From positions 149,499 through 213,498 of the forward strand of contig NZ_LQMT02000005.1 in assembly GCF_001620365.2 (NCBI RefSeq): a stretch of 64,000 bases of DNA, given 5' to 3'. Below, piece by piece: positions 52,831 through 60,433 of this stretch. Made by a program: the position numbers and the translations under genes. Position 1 is the first letter of the stretch. Each line of letters opens with the position of its first letter. The notes under the pieces were generated by a model. It was not told the origin of the DNA. It searched no databases and worked only from the letters and a program-made list of their open reading frames with translations. The stretch is from Amycolatopsis keratiniphila subsp. keratiniphila. Lineage in GTDB: Bacteria > Actinomycetota > Actinomycetes > Mycobacteriales > Pseudonocardiaceae.

Positions 52831-54072
52831 ATGCACTACGAAACTGTGCTCCGCGAAGGCTCGGCCGTCATCGTCGCCGAACTGGCCGTCGAGGTCGAAA
52901 AGCAGCTTCCCGGGCTCATCGACGGCACCGTCGAGCAGATCCGCGCCGAAATGCCGGTGTACCGCGACGCGCAGTTCGTCACCCTCGCCGAACTGCGGAC
53001 GTCGGTGCGGAACAACCTCGAGTTCGTCATGCGGACCCTGCGCGGCACGGAGAAACCCGACCTCGCGCAGGCGCGGGCGACCGGGCGCGCGCGGGCGTTG
53101 CAGGGCGCGCCGCTGCCGGAACTCCTCCGGGCCTACCGGATCGGGCTCACCGAGGTGTGGAACCGGTTCGTCGAACTGACCGCGTCGGGAGAGCACCAGG
53201 ACCTTCGCGGCCTCGTCGCCGCGACGTCGGCGATCTGGGCGCTGATCGACGACTACGCTGAGGCGCTGACGACGACCTACCGCGACACCACCGCCGAAGT
53301 CATGCTGGCGCACCAAAGCCGGCGCTCGGCGTTGGTCGAGGCGCTGTTCGCCGGCGGCGCGGCCACCGAAGGCACGCTGTGGGACATCGCGCGTGTGCTG
53401 GAACTCTCGCTCGACGGAACCTATGTGGTCGTCGCGGCGGAGACCCCGCGCGTCGGGCACGAACCGTTGCCACAGATCGAAAACCGGCTTCGCGACCGGC
53501 ATCACGCGTCCGCCTGGCGGCTCACGCCGGATCTGCAGGTCGGTGTGGTCTCGATGCGGGATCCGGCGGCGTCGCAGGTGATCATCGGACTGCTGCGGGA
53601 GAACCAGACCGGCCGGATCGGCGTCAGCCCGGTGTTCACCGGACTCGGGAACACCTCCCGCGCCCTGCACCTCGCGCGGGTCGCGCTCTCCAGCATGATG
53701 CCGGGGACGACGGGAATGGTGCAGTTCAACGAATCCCCGCTCGCCGGTCTCGTCGCCAGCTCGCCGGAGGCGTCGGTCCAGCTCGCGCACCACGTGCTCC
53801 GGCCGATCCTCGACCTGCCCGGCGACGACCGGAACGTGCTGCTGCTGACGTTGCGGGCGTGGTTCGAATGCCAGGGCTCCACGAAGCTGACGTCGGAGCG
53901 GATGTTCTGTCACCCCAACACGATCCGGCACCGGCTGAAGCGGATCTCCGAAGAGCTCGGCCGTTCGCTGACCGATCCGGCGGATATCGCCGAACTCGGC
54001 GCGGCCCTGCGTGCGCTCCACATGTTCCCGGATACTTCGCATCTGCCCTCGCCGAGGGATCCGCTGCGCTAG
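52831..54072 (+). CDS. PucR-family transcriptional regulator
   Basis: This 413-residue protein has a C-terminal PucR/CdaR-type HTH (LTSERMFCHPNTIRHRLKRI near residues 352-371). Before it come a GGDEF-like CdaR middle domain (about 175-300) and an N-terminal RsbT co-antagonist-like four-helix domain (ARATGRARALQGAPLPELLR). PucR proteins activate purine catabolism and other pathways that often involve molybdenum hydroxylases, so control of the preceding IorAB-type genes is possible, but no site was recognised. ATG 52831 has a CCGGAGG site. The aldo/keto reductase gene follows nine bases later. Confidence 0.85.
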   Translation: MHYETVLREGSAVIVAELAVEVEKQLPGLIDGTVEQIRAEMPVYRDAQFVTLAELRTSVRNNLEFVMRTLRGTEKPDLAQARATGRARALQGAPLPELLRAYRIGLTEVWNRFVELTASGEHQDLRGLVAATSAIWALIDDYAEALTTTYRDTTAEVMLAHQSRRSALVEALFAGGAATEGTLWDIARVLELSLDGTYVVVAAETPRVGHEPLPQIENRLRDRHHASAWRLTPDLQVGVVSMRDPAASQVIIGLLRENQTGRIGVSPVFTGLGNTSRALHLARVALSSMMPGTTGMVQFNESPLAGLVASSPEASVQLAHHVLRPILDLPGDDRNVLLLTLRAWFECQGSTKLTSERMFCHPNTIRHRLKRISEELGRSLTDPADIAELGAALRALHMFPDTSHLPSPRDPLR

Positions 54073-54081
54073 GTTCCTCCC

Positions 54082-54894
54082 ATGGAACAGTTCGCCATCG
54101 GCGGAGACCTGCCCGTACGCCGTATCGGTTTCGGTGCCATGCATCTGCCCACCGACGCCGGACCCGCACGCGAGAACGCGATCGCCGTCGCCCGGCGCGC
54201 GGTCGAGCTCGGCGTCACGCTGATCGACACCGCGCACCTCTACGGCGGCGGGGCGAACGAGGAACTGCTCGCCGAGGCGCTTCACCCGTATCCGGACGAC
54301 CTGGTGGTCACCACGAAGGTCGGCGTCGTGCGGACCGGGGACGACTGGAAGTACGACGGTCGGCCGGAATCCCTGCGCGTGCAGGTGGACGAGGGACTTC
54401 GGCGGCTGCGGGTCGAGCGGATCGAGCTGCTGCAACTGCACCGAATCGACCCGGAAACCCCGCTGGCCGACCAGCTCGGCGCGCTGCGGGACCTGCGTGA
54501 CGCGGGCAAGATCGGCCGGATCGGGCTGTCGGAGATCACCGTGGACGAACTCGCGCGGGCACGGGAGATCGTGGACATCGCGAGCGTGCAGAACCGCTAC
54601 AGCCTCCTCGACCGCGAGCACGAAGCGGTGCTGGACGCGTGCGAGGCGGCGGGGATCGCTTTCCTGCCTTGGCGTCCGGTGCTCGGCGCCGCGTCTTCCG
54701 GCGGCGTCGAGCTCACGGCCGTCGCTTCGGAGCTCGGGGTGACCACGGCGCAGGTCGGGCTCGCGTGGCTGCTCGCGCGGTCGCCGGTGATCCTGCCGAT
54801 CCCGGGGACGGCGAAGATCCCGCATCTGGAGGAGAACTTCGCCGCGGGGGACGTGAAGCTGACTGCTGAACACCTGGAGCGGCTGGGCGCGTGA
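54082..54894 (+). CDS. Aldo/keto reductase
   Basis: This 270-residue NAD(P)H-dependent reductase has the AKR TIM-barrel fold. The tetrad is visible as Asp-Thr-Ala in TLIDTAHLYGGG (catalytic Tyr), Lys in VVTTKVGVVRTG and His in LLQLHRIDPETP. The cofactor phosphate-binding segment is PVILPIPGTAKIPHLEENF. The substrate is unknown. It begins nine bases after the PucR gene and could be read with it; TAGGTT six bases before the ATG overlaps the stop of that gene and may be chance. It is followed by a group of palindromes. Confidence 0.9.
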   Translation: MEQFAIGGDLPVRRIGFGAMHLPTDAGPARENAIAVARRAVELGVTLIDTAHLYGGGANEELLAEALHPYPDDLVVTTKVGVVRTGDDWKYDGRPESLRVQVDEGLRRLRVERIELLQLHRIDPETPLADQLGALRDLRDAGKIGRIGLSEITVDELARAREIVDIASVQNRYSLLDREHEAVLDACEAAGIAFLPWRPVLGAASSGGVELTAVASELGVTTAQVGLAWLLARSPVILPIPGTAKIPHLEENFAAGDVKLTAEHLERLGA

Positions 54895-54908
54895 GTGGTG
54901 CCTCTGAT

Positions 54909-54933
54909 GTACATGAAGGCCCCCTTCCTGTAC
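54909..54933. repeat. Short palindrome, ATGAAGG theme
   Basis: GTACATGAAGG (54909-54919) and CCTTCCTGTAC (54923-54933) pair over 11 positions with one mismatch. It lies 14 bases after the aldo/keto reductase stop. Confidence 0.65.
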
Positions 54934-55047
54934 CTAGGCGCCAGGGCCCCGGCAAAGTCGCCGGTTCGCTGGTCAAGCGGATACGCGGACTGTCCACAGG
55001 GGACACTTATTGAGGCGATTAAGCCCGATTCGGGCGTTTTGCGGAGG

Positions 55048-55095
55048 GGTCGTGAGTGTTTTTGGTCGTTCTAACGACCAAAAACACTCACGACC
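55048..55095. repeat. Type-E palindrome, 23-bp perfect arms
   Basis: GGTCGTGAGTGTTTTTGGTC plus GTT (55048-55070) and 55073-55095 are perfect complements around CT. Unlike the other elements it contains a five-base T run in each arm. GTCCTTCACGCGCA, also found at 35107-35120, follows it. Confidence 0.85.
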
Positions 55096-55165
55096 GGTCC
55101 TTCACGCGCACCACCGTGACTGCTGGGGTTGGTGTTGTTGCTGAGGCTGCGGGTGGCGATCGCCT

Positions 55166-55222
55166 AGTCCGTGAAGGCCTCCTTCCCTACCTTCAAGGTA
55201 GGCAAGGAGGCCTTCACGGACT
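55166..55222. repeat. Type-C long hairpin
   Basis: The outer arm AGTCCGTGAAGGCCTCCTT (55166-55184) pairs perfectly with 55204-55222. An inner CCTACCTT/AAGGTAGG stem closes on a single base, and only a C-C mismatch separates the two stems. It ends 24 bases before the stop of the convergent methyltransferase gene. Confidence 0.85.
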
Positions 55223-55246
55223 CTTGGTTCTGCTCGTCCTTACCAC

Positions 55247-55993
55247 TTACAAAGGCTTGACGGCCTCCACGAGCACCCGCCGGGAGTGCGCGACGAACTT
55301 CCCGTCGGTCTCGATCATCCGATGGAGTTCCGCGAGCCGGTCGCGGTACTTCCCGACCTCGAATCCCGGCACGATCCAGATCACCTTCCGGAGGAAGTGG
55401 ACGACCGCGGCGAGGTCGAAGAACTCCATCCTCAGTTTCGCCGGTTCGAGACGGTCCACCCGGAGCCCGACCGCTTCGGCCTCGACGCGCAGCACGTCGG
55501 GCGTCCAGCCGCCGTAGTCCTGCGGGCCGAGGAAGAACTCCTTCAGCTCGCGCACGGTGCCCGCGCCGATCTGCTGCGACAGGAAGGTGCCGCCCGGACG
55601 CAGCACGCGGGCGATCTCCCGCCATGGATTCGCGATCGGATGACGGCTGCTCACCAGATCGAACGACTCGTCGGGGAACGGCAGGGGCGCGTCGTACTCG
55701 GCCTCGACCACCTGGCCGCCGAGGGGCGCGAGATTCTTCCGCGCGACCTCGACGTTCGGCGGCCAGCCTTCGGTGGCGGCGAGGACCGGCGGCGGTTCCG
55801 GGATGCCCGCGAGCACCTCGCCGCCGCCGGTCTGCAGGTCCAGCCCGGCGGCGGCCGCCGCCATCCGCTCGCCGAGCAATCGCGAGTAACCCCACGGCGG
55901 CCGTTCCTCCGTGGCCCGGCCGTCGAACCACGAGAAATCCCAGCCTTCGACCGGGACGGCCTCTCCTTCGGCGAGTAGATCTTCGAAAGTCAT
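55247..55993 (-). CDS. SAM-dependent methyltransferase
   Basis: This 248-residue class I methyltransferase-like protein has a DLQTGGGEVLAGIP glycine motif in place of the usual ExGxGxG, an EAEYDAPLPFPDESFDLVSS post-motif and RVLRPGGTFLSQQIG. It resembles the actinomycete group close to UbiE and rRNA methyltransferase-like proteins. The altered motif I (TGGGE) is typical of that group. The substrate is not known. The ATG at 55993 matches the family N terminus (MTFEDLLAEGEAVPVEGWDF). It is a single gene on the minus strand between palindromes and an aldo/keto reductase. Confidence 0.83.
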   Translation of the reverse strand: MTFEDLLAEGEAVPVEGWDFSWFDGRATEERPPWGYSRLLGERMAAAAAGLDLQTGGGEVLAGIPEPPPVLAATEGWPPNVEVARKNLAPLGGQVVEAEYDAPLPFPDESFDLVSSRHPIANPWREIARVLRPGGTFLSQQIGAGTVRELKEFFLGPQDYGGWTPDVLRVEAEAVGLRVDRLEPAKLRMEFFDLAAVVHFLRKVIWIVPGFEVGKYRDRLAELHRMIETDGKFVAHSRRVLVEAVKPL

Positions 55994-56037
55994 GCTCGCA
56001 GTCTCGGCTCCCCGGCCCGGTGGGGCAACGCGATTAG

Positions 56038-57072
56038 CTAGCCGGCGTCGGTCGAGCGCTTCCAGAGGTTGATGTCGGCCTCGGTGGCGTAGCGATCGAT
56101 CTCGGCCAGCTCCTCGTTCGTGAAGTGCAGGTTCTTCAGCGCGCCGACGTTGTCCTCCAGCTGGGCGACGCTGCTCGCGCCGATCAGCACCGACGTCATC
56201 CGCGGGTCACGCAGGCCCCACGCGAGCGCGAGCTGCGCCAGCGTCTGGCCGCGGCGCTGAGCGATCTCGTTCAGTGCCCGGATCTTGCCGAGGGTGCTCT
56301 CGGTGATCGTGTCCGGGTTGAGCGACTTCCCTTGCGCGGCACGGGAATTCTCGGGAACGCCGTCGAGGTAGCGGCTGGTCAGCAGTCCCTGTGCCAGTGG
56401 CGAGAAGGCGATGCAGCCCGCGCCTTCGGTTTCGAGCGTGTCGAGCAGCTTGTCGCCTTCGAGCCAGCGGTTGAACATCGAGTACGACGGCTGATGGATC
56501 AGCAGCGGGGTGCCGAGCTCGCGAAGGAGGCGGGCGGCCTCGGCGGTCTTCTCCGACGAGTACGAAGAGATGCCGACGTACAGCGCGCGTCCGGACCGGA
56601 CGGCGGTGTCGAGCGCGCCGACCGTCTCTTCGAGCGGCGTGTCGGGGTCGAACCGGTGCGAGTAGAAGATGTCGACGTAGTCCAGGCCCATCCGGCCGAG
56701 CGATTGGTCCAAAGAGGACAACAGGTACTTGCGCGAGCCCCATTCGCCGTACGGGCCCGGCCACATGTCGTACCCCGCCTTGGTCGAGATGACCAGTTCG
56801 TCCCGGTACGGTTTGAAGTCCGACGCCAGCAGCCTGCCGAAGTTCTCCTCCGCCGAGCCGTAGGGCGGGCCGTAGTTGTTGGCGAGGTCGAAATGGGTGA
56901 TGCCCAGGTCGAACGCGCGCCGCGCGATGTCCCGCTGCGTGCCCAGCGGCTTGTCGTTCCCGAAGTTGTGCCACAGGCCCAGCGAGATCGCGGGCAGCTT
57001 CAGGCCGCTGCGCCCGGTGCGGCGGTAGGGGATGCTCTCGTATCGGCCCTCGGCCGCGACGTAGGTGCTCAC
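56038..57072 (-). CDS. Aldo/keto reductase, YghZ / Kv-beta-like
   Basis: This 344-residue aldo/keto reductase resembles the YghZ (L-glyceraldehyde 3-phosphate reductase) and potassium-channel beta group. The catalytic Asp and Tyr lie in THFDLANNYGPPYGSAEENF, the Lys in VISTKAGYDMWPGPYGEWG and the His in DIFYSHRFDPDTP. The late motif SVLIGASSVAQLEDNV binds the cofactor. Family members detoxify methylglyoxal and similar aldehydes with NADPH. Its GTG overlaps the stop of the WYL regulator gene (GTGA), so the two are translated together and the regulator may control it. Confidence 0.92.
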   Translation of the reverse strand: MSTYVAAEGRYESIPYRRTGRSGLKLPAISLGLWHNFGNDKPLGTQRDIARRAFDLGITHFDLANNYGPPYGSAEENFGRLLASDFKPYRDELVISTKAGYDMWPGPYGEWGSRKYLLSSLDQSLGRMGLDYVDIFYSHRFDPDTPLEETVGALDTAVRSGRALYVGISSYSSEKTAEAARLLRELGTPLLIHQPSYSMFNRWLEGDKLLDTLETEGAGCIAFSPLAQGLLTSRYLDGVPENSRAAQGKSLNPDTITESTLGKIRALNEIAQRRGQTLAQLALAWGLRDPRMTSVLIGASSVAQLEDNVGALKNLHFTNEELAEIDRYATEADINLWKRSTDAG

Positions 57073-58028
57073 GGCCCGATGCTAGCCGTCGTGAAGAGGG
57101 CGGCGACGGACGCGAGGTGGTCTTTGAACGCCGAAGGGCTCTCGACCTCGAAAGGCGCGCCGATGGCGGCGAGGATCAGGACCGGCCAGTCGAAGGTGTC
57201 GACGTTCATCGTCAGGCGGCAGGACGTCTCGTCGATCGCTTCGAGCGCGCCGCCGAGGTACCGCACCGCCGATTCGACCCGGTCCTTCGGCGCCTGCACC
57301 CGGACGACCAGCGTATGCGTGGTCGGCCTCGCCTTGATCTGCGCCTCGACGAACTTGACCGCGTCGCCGCCGGGGATCTCGCGCGGCCGGTAGCGGGCGC
57401 CGGTGGTGCGCGGCTCGCTGAGCCTGTCGACACGGAAGGTGCGCCAGTCCACCCGATCGAGGTCCCACGCCACCAGGTACCAGCGCCGTCCGAGCGAGAC
57501 GAGCCGGTGCGGCTCGACCAGTCGCGCGGACTCCTCGCCACCGCGTGCCGCGTAGTCGAATTTCAACCGTTCGTCGTCCCGGCACGCCTGCGCGATCACC
57601 GTCAGGCTGGCGGCGTTGACCCGGGGACCCGTGACGGCCGCCGGCGTCGTGTACGCCTGGAGCGCGTCGACACGCCTGCGCAGCCGCGGCGGCATCACCT
57701 GGACGACCTTCGTCAGCGCCCGGACCGAGGTCTCCTCGATGCCCTCGACCGAACCGCTCGCCGCCGTCCGGAGGCCGACCGCGATCGCCACGGCCTCCTC
57801 GTCGTCCAGCAGCAGCGGCGGCATGACCGTGCCCGACCGCAGCTGGTAGCCGCCCGCGACGCCACGGCTCGCGTTGACCGGATAACCCAGCTCGCGGAGC
57901 CGTTCGACGTCGCGCCGCAGCGTCCGTTCGCTCACTTCGAGCTTGTCGCTCAGCTCGATCCCCGACCAGAAGCGGTGTGTCTGCAGCAGGGAGAGCAACC
58001 GCAGCATCCGCGCACTCGTGTTCGCCAT
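57069..58028 (-). CDS. WYL-domain transcriptional regulator (YafY-type)
   Basis: This 319-residue protein has an N-terminal HTH_11/DeoR-like helix (MLRLLSLLQTHRFWSGIELS, SERTLRRDVERLRELGYPV), a WYL ligand-binding domain (GGEESARLVEPHRLVSLGRR, WYLVAWDLDRVDWRTFRVDR) and a WCX C-terminal extension. WYL regulators respond to small or nucleic-acid ligands and often repress neighbouring genes. It is followed by the aldo/keto reductase and diverges from an MFS exporter gene. A 25-bp inverted repeat in the gap is a good candidate operator. Confidence 0.9.
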   Translation of the reverse strand: MANTSARMLRLLSLLQTHRFWSGIELSDKLEVSERTLRRDVERLRELGYPVNASRGVAGGYQLRSGTVMPPLLLDDEEAVAIAVGLRTAASGSVEGIEETSVRALTKVVQVMPPRLRRRVDALQAYTTPAAVTGPRVNAASLTVIAQACRDDERLKFDYAARGGEESARLVEPHRLVSLGRRWYLVAWDLDRVDWRTFRVDRLSEPRTTGARYRPREIPGGDAVKFVEAQIKARPTTHTLVVRVQAPKDRVESAVRYLGGALEAIDETSCRLTMNVDTFDWPVLILAAIGAPFEVESPSAFKDHLASVAALFTTASIGP

Positions 58029-58046
58029 GAATCCAGATTCGCTCGC

Positions 58047-58071
58047 ATTCCGGTCAGAAAGTGGCCGGAAT
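58047..58071. promoter_or_regulatory. Candidate operator between WYL regulator and MFS exporter genes
   Basis: ATTCCGGTCA (58047-58056) and TGGCCGGAAT (58062-58071) form 10-bp arms with one mismatch and a five-base spacer. It ends seven bases before the probable -10 TAGCGT (58078-58083) of the exporter gene, so a protein bound there would block that promoter. Confidence 0.6.
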
Positions 58072-58077
58072 TGACTT

Positions 58078-58083
58078 TAGCGT
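58078..58083 (+). promoter_or_regulatory. -10 element giving a leaderless MFS transcript
   Basis: TAGCGT is followed by exactly seven bases and the ATG at 58091, with no ribosome binding site. The same hexamer and distance occur before the GTG at 19786. Confidence 0.45.
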
Positions 58084-58090
58084 TGTCCCC

Positions 58091-59530
58091 ATGACGATGA
58101 CACTGGACACCCCGAGCGGTGTGACCACGGAAAACGTGGAGAAGTCCTACCGCTGGCGCTGGCCCGCGCTGTTCGTGATCCTGACCGGCTCGGTGATGGA
58201 ACTGCTCGACATGACGGTCACGAGCATCGCCGGTCCGGTCATGCGGGCGTCGCTCGGCGGCGGCACGGCGATGATCCAGTGGCTCGGCGTGGCCTACACC
58301 CTCGCGATGGTGTCCGGTCTGCTCACCGGCGGGCGGCTCGGCGACATCTTCGGCCGCAAGCGCATGTTCCTGATCGGCGCGATCGGCTTCGTCGTCGGCT
58401 CGCTGTTCTGCGCGATCGCGGTGAACCCCGAGATGATCATCACCGCGCGGGTGGTGCAGGGCCTCTTCGGTGCCGCGATGGTGCCGCAGGGTCTCGGCAT
58501 GATGAAGGAGATGTTCGCGGGCAAGGAACTGCAGTCCGCGTTCGGCATGTTCGGGCCGGTGATGGGTCTTGCCGCGGTCGGCGGCCCGATCCTCGCGGGC
58601 TGGCTGGTCGACGCCGATCTCTTCGGCACCGGCTGGCGGATGATCTTCCTGGTCAACCTCCCGATCGGCGCGCTGGCCGTACTCGCCGCGCTGAAGTTCC
58701 TGCCCGAGTCCCGTCCCGGCGGTTCGCTCACCCTCGACATCCCCGGCGCCCTGCTCGCGACGACCGGCGCGCTGCTGATCGTCTTCCCGCTGGTGCAGGG
58801 GCGTGAGTACGGCTGGCCGCTGTGGACGTTCGCGATGATGGCCGCCGCGGTCGTGGTGTTCGGGGTGTTCGCGTGGTTCGAGAAGCGCAAGAGCCGCCGC
58901 GGCGGTGACCCGCTGGTCGAGCCGAGCCTGTTCCGCAAGCGCAGCTTCCTCGCCGGGATGGCGACCGGGACGATCTACTTCGCGGCGTTCTCCGGTTTCG
59001 GTCTGGTCTTCACGCTGTACCTGCAGCTCGGGCTCGGTTTCTCGCCGCTCAAGGCCGGGCTGACCGGGGTGCCGATGTCGCTGGGGATGATCGTCGGGAT
59101 GGGCCTGGTGCAGGCGGTGCGCGAGCACGGCCGCAAGGTGTTGCACACCGGCGCGCTGATCATGACCGCCGGCGTGGTCGCCCTCCTGCTGCTCCTCGGC
59201 CCGGAGACGGGGCCGTGGCTGATCGCGCCGGCGTTGCTGGTGGTCGGGATCGGCTCCGGGCTGATCATGGGCCCGTACTTCGAGATCGCCCTGTCCGGGG
59301 TGGAACCGGCGGAGGCAGGATCGGCGTCGGGCGCGCTGACGTCGCTCCAGCAGGTCGGCGGCGCGCTGGGACTGGCGCTGCTGGGCACGGTGTTCTTCGA
59401 CGCGGGGACCGCCGACCCGACCGGCGCCGCCCAGCGCACGTTCTGGGTGGTCGCGGTGATGGTGATGCTCACCTTCGCGGTCGGGTTCCTGCTGCCGAAG
59501 CGGATCCGCGACGTAGAGTCGGCCGGGTAG
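58091..59530 (+). CDS. MFS exporter, DHA2 (EmrB/QacA) family
   Basis: This 479-residue drug:H+ antiporter has 14 predicted helices of the DHA2 type. Motif A is present as GGRLGDIFGRKRMF near residue 85. The N-terminal helix motif ELLDMTVTSIAGPVM is the usual LDxTIVNVALP variant, and motif C-like GPVMGLAAVGGPILAGWLV is present. It probably exports a toxic or antibiotic compound; the substrate is unknown. It diverges from the WYL regulator across a 62-bp gap with a candidate operator, so inducible export is likely. The ATG appears to be leaderless; a second ATG two codons later is possible. Confidence 0.9.
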   Translation: MTMTLDTPSGVTTENVEKSYRWRWPALFVILTGSVMELLDMTVTSIAGPVMRASLGGGTAMIQWLGVAYTLAMVSGLLTGGRLGDIFGRKRMFLIGAIGFVVGSLFCAIAVNPEMIITARVVQGLFGAAMVPQGLGMMKEMFAGKELQSAFGMFGPVMGLAAVGGPILAGWLVDADLFGTGWRMIFLVNLPIGALAVLAALKFLPESRPGGSLTLDIPGALLATTGALLIVFPLVQGREYGWPLWTFAMMAAAVVVFGVFAWFEKRKSRRGGDPLVEPSLFRKRSFLAGMATGTIYFAAFSGFGLVFTLYLQLGLGFSPLKAGLTGVPMSLGMIVGMGLVQAVREHGRKVLHTGALIMTAGVVALLLLLGPETGPWLIAPALLVVGIGSGLIMGPYFEIALSGVEPAEAGSASGALTSLQQVGGALGLALLGTVFFDAGTADPTGAAQRTFWVVAVMVMLTFAVGFLLPKRIRDVESAG

Positions 59531-59551
59531 GCGATCGAGCTGGGAGGCCGC

Positions 59552-60433
59552 GTGGCTGGGACCGGGTACTTCACATCCGTCGAAGACGTGACGGCGAAGC
59601 TCGCCGACACCGGCTACCTGGCCTCCGCGGCCGTCGCCACCACGGTGTTCCTCGCGGACGCCCTCGGCAAGCCGTTGCTGATCGAGGGCCCCGCGGGGGT
59701 CGGCAAGACCGAGCTTGCGAAGGCGGTCGCGCAGGCGAGCGGCTCCCGGCTCGTGCGCTTGCAGTGCTACGAAGGCGTCGACGAGTCTCGCGCGCTGTAC
59801 GAGTGGAACCACGCGAAGCAGCTTCTCCGGATCACCGCGGGCAAGGACGAGACGTGGGACGAAGCCCGCAACGACATCTTCGGTGAAGAGTTCCTGCTGG
59901 CCAGGCCGCTGCTGACGGCGATCAAGGGCGACGAGCCGACCGTCCTGCTCATCGACGAGACCGACAAGGCCGACGTCGAGATCGAGGGCCTGCTGCTGGA
60001 GGTGCTCGGCGACTTCCAGATCACCGTCCCGGAACTCGGCACGATCACCGCCGGGCGCAAGCCGTTCGTAGTGCTGACCTCCAACGCGACGCGCGAGCTT
60101 TCCGAGGCACTGCGCCGCCGGTGCCTGTTCCTGCACATCGACTTCCCCGACGCGGCGCTGGAGCAGCGCATCGTGCGGCTCAAGGTGCCGGGCGTCGACG
60201 ACGCGCTCGCCGCGTCCGTGGTCAAGGTGATCACCGCGCTGCGAGCGATGGAACTGAGGAAGGCGCCGTCGGTCGCCGAGACCATCGACTGGGCGCGGAC
60301 CCTGCTGGCACTCGGCGCGGACAGCCTCGGCGAGGACGTCGTCCGCGCGAGCCTCGGCGTGATCCTCAAACACCAGGACGACGTCGTGAAGGCGGACGCG
60401 CGGCTGGAACTCGGCAAGGTCCTCGACTCGTGA
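59552..60433 (+). CDS. MoxR-type AAA+ ATPase
   Basis: This 293-residue MoxR-family AAA+ ATPase has Walker A in IEGPAGVGKTELAKAVAQ, Walker B in VLLIDETDKADVEIEGLLLE, sensor 1 in FVVLTSNATRELSEALRRRC and a sensor-2 Arg region. MoxR proteins act as chaperones that insert cofactors or assemble complexes together with a von Willebrand A partner, here the next gene, coupled by GTGA. The GTG has a GGGAGG site. The pair resembles the CoxD/CoxE-like maturation pair of molybdenum hydroxylases, and an IorAB-type enzyme lies 7 kb upstream, but a link is only inferred. Confidence 0.9.
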   Translation: MAGTGYFTSVEDVTAKLADTGYLASAAVATTVFLADALGKPLLIEGPAGVGKTELAKAVAQASGSRLVRLQCYEGVDESRALYEWNHAKQLLRITAGKDETWDEARNDIFGEEFLLARPLLTAIKGDEPTVLLIDETDKADVEIEGLLLEVLGDFQITVPELGTITAGRKPFVVLTSNATRELSEALRRRCLFLHIDFPDAALEQRIVRLKVPGVDDALAASVVKVITALRAMELRKAPSVAETIDWARTLLALGADSLGEDVVRASLGVILKHQDDVVKADARLELGKVLDS

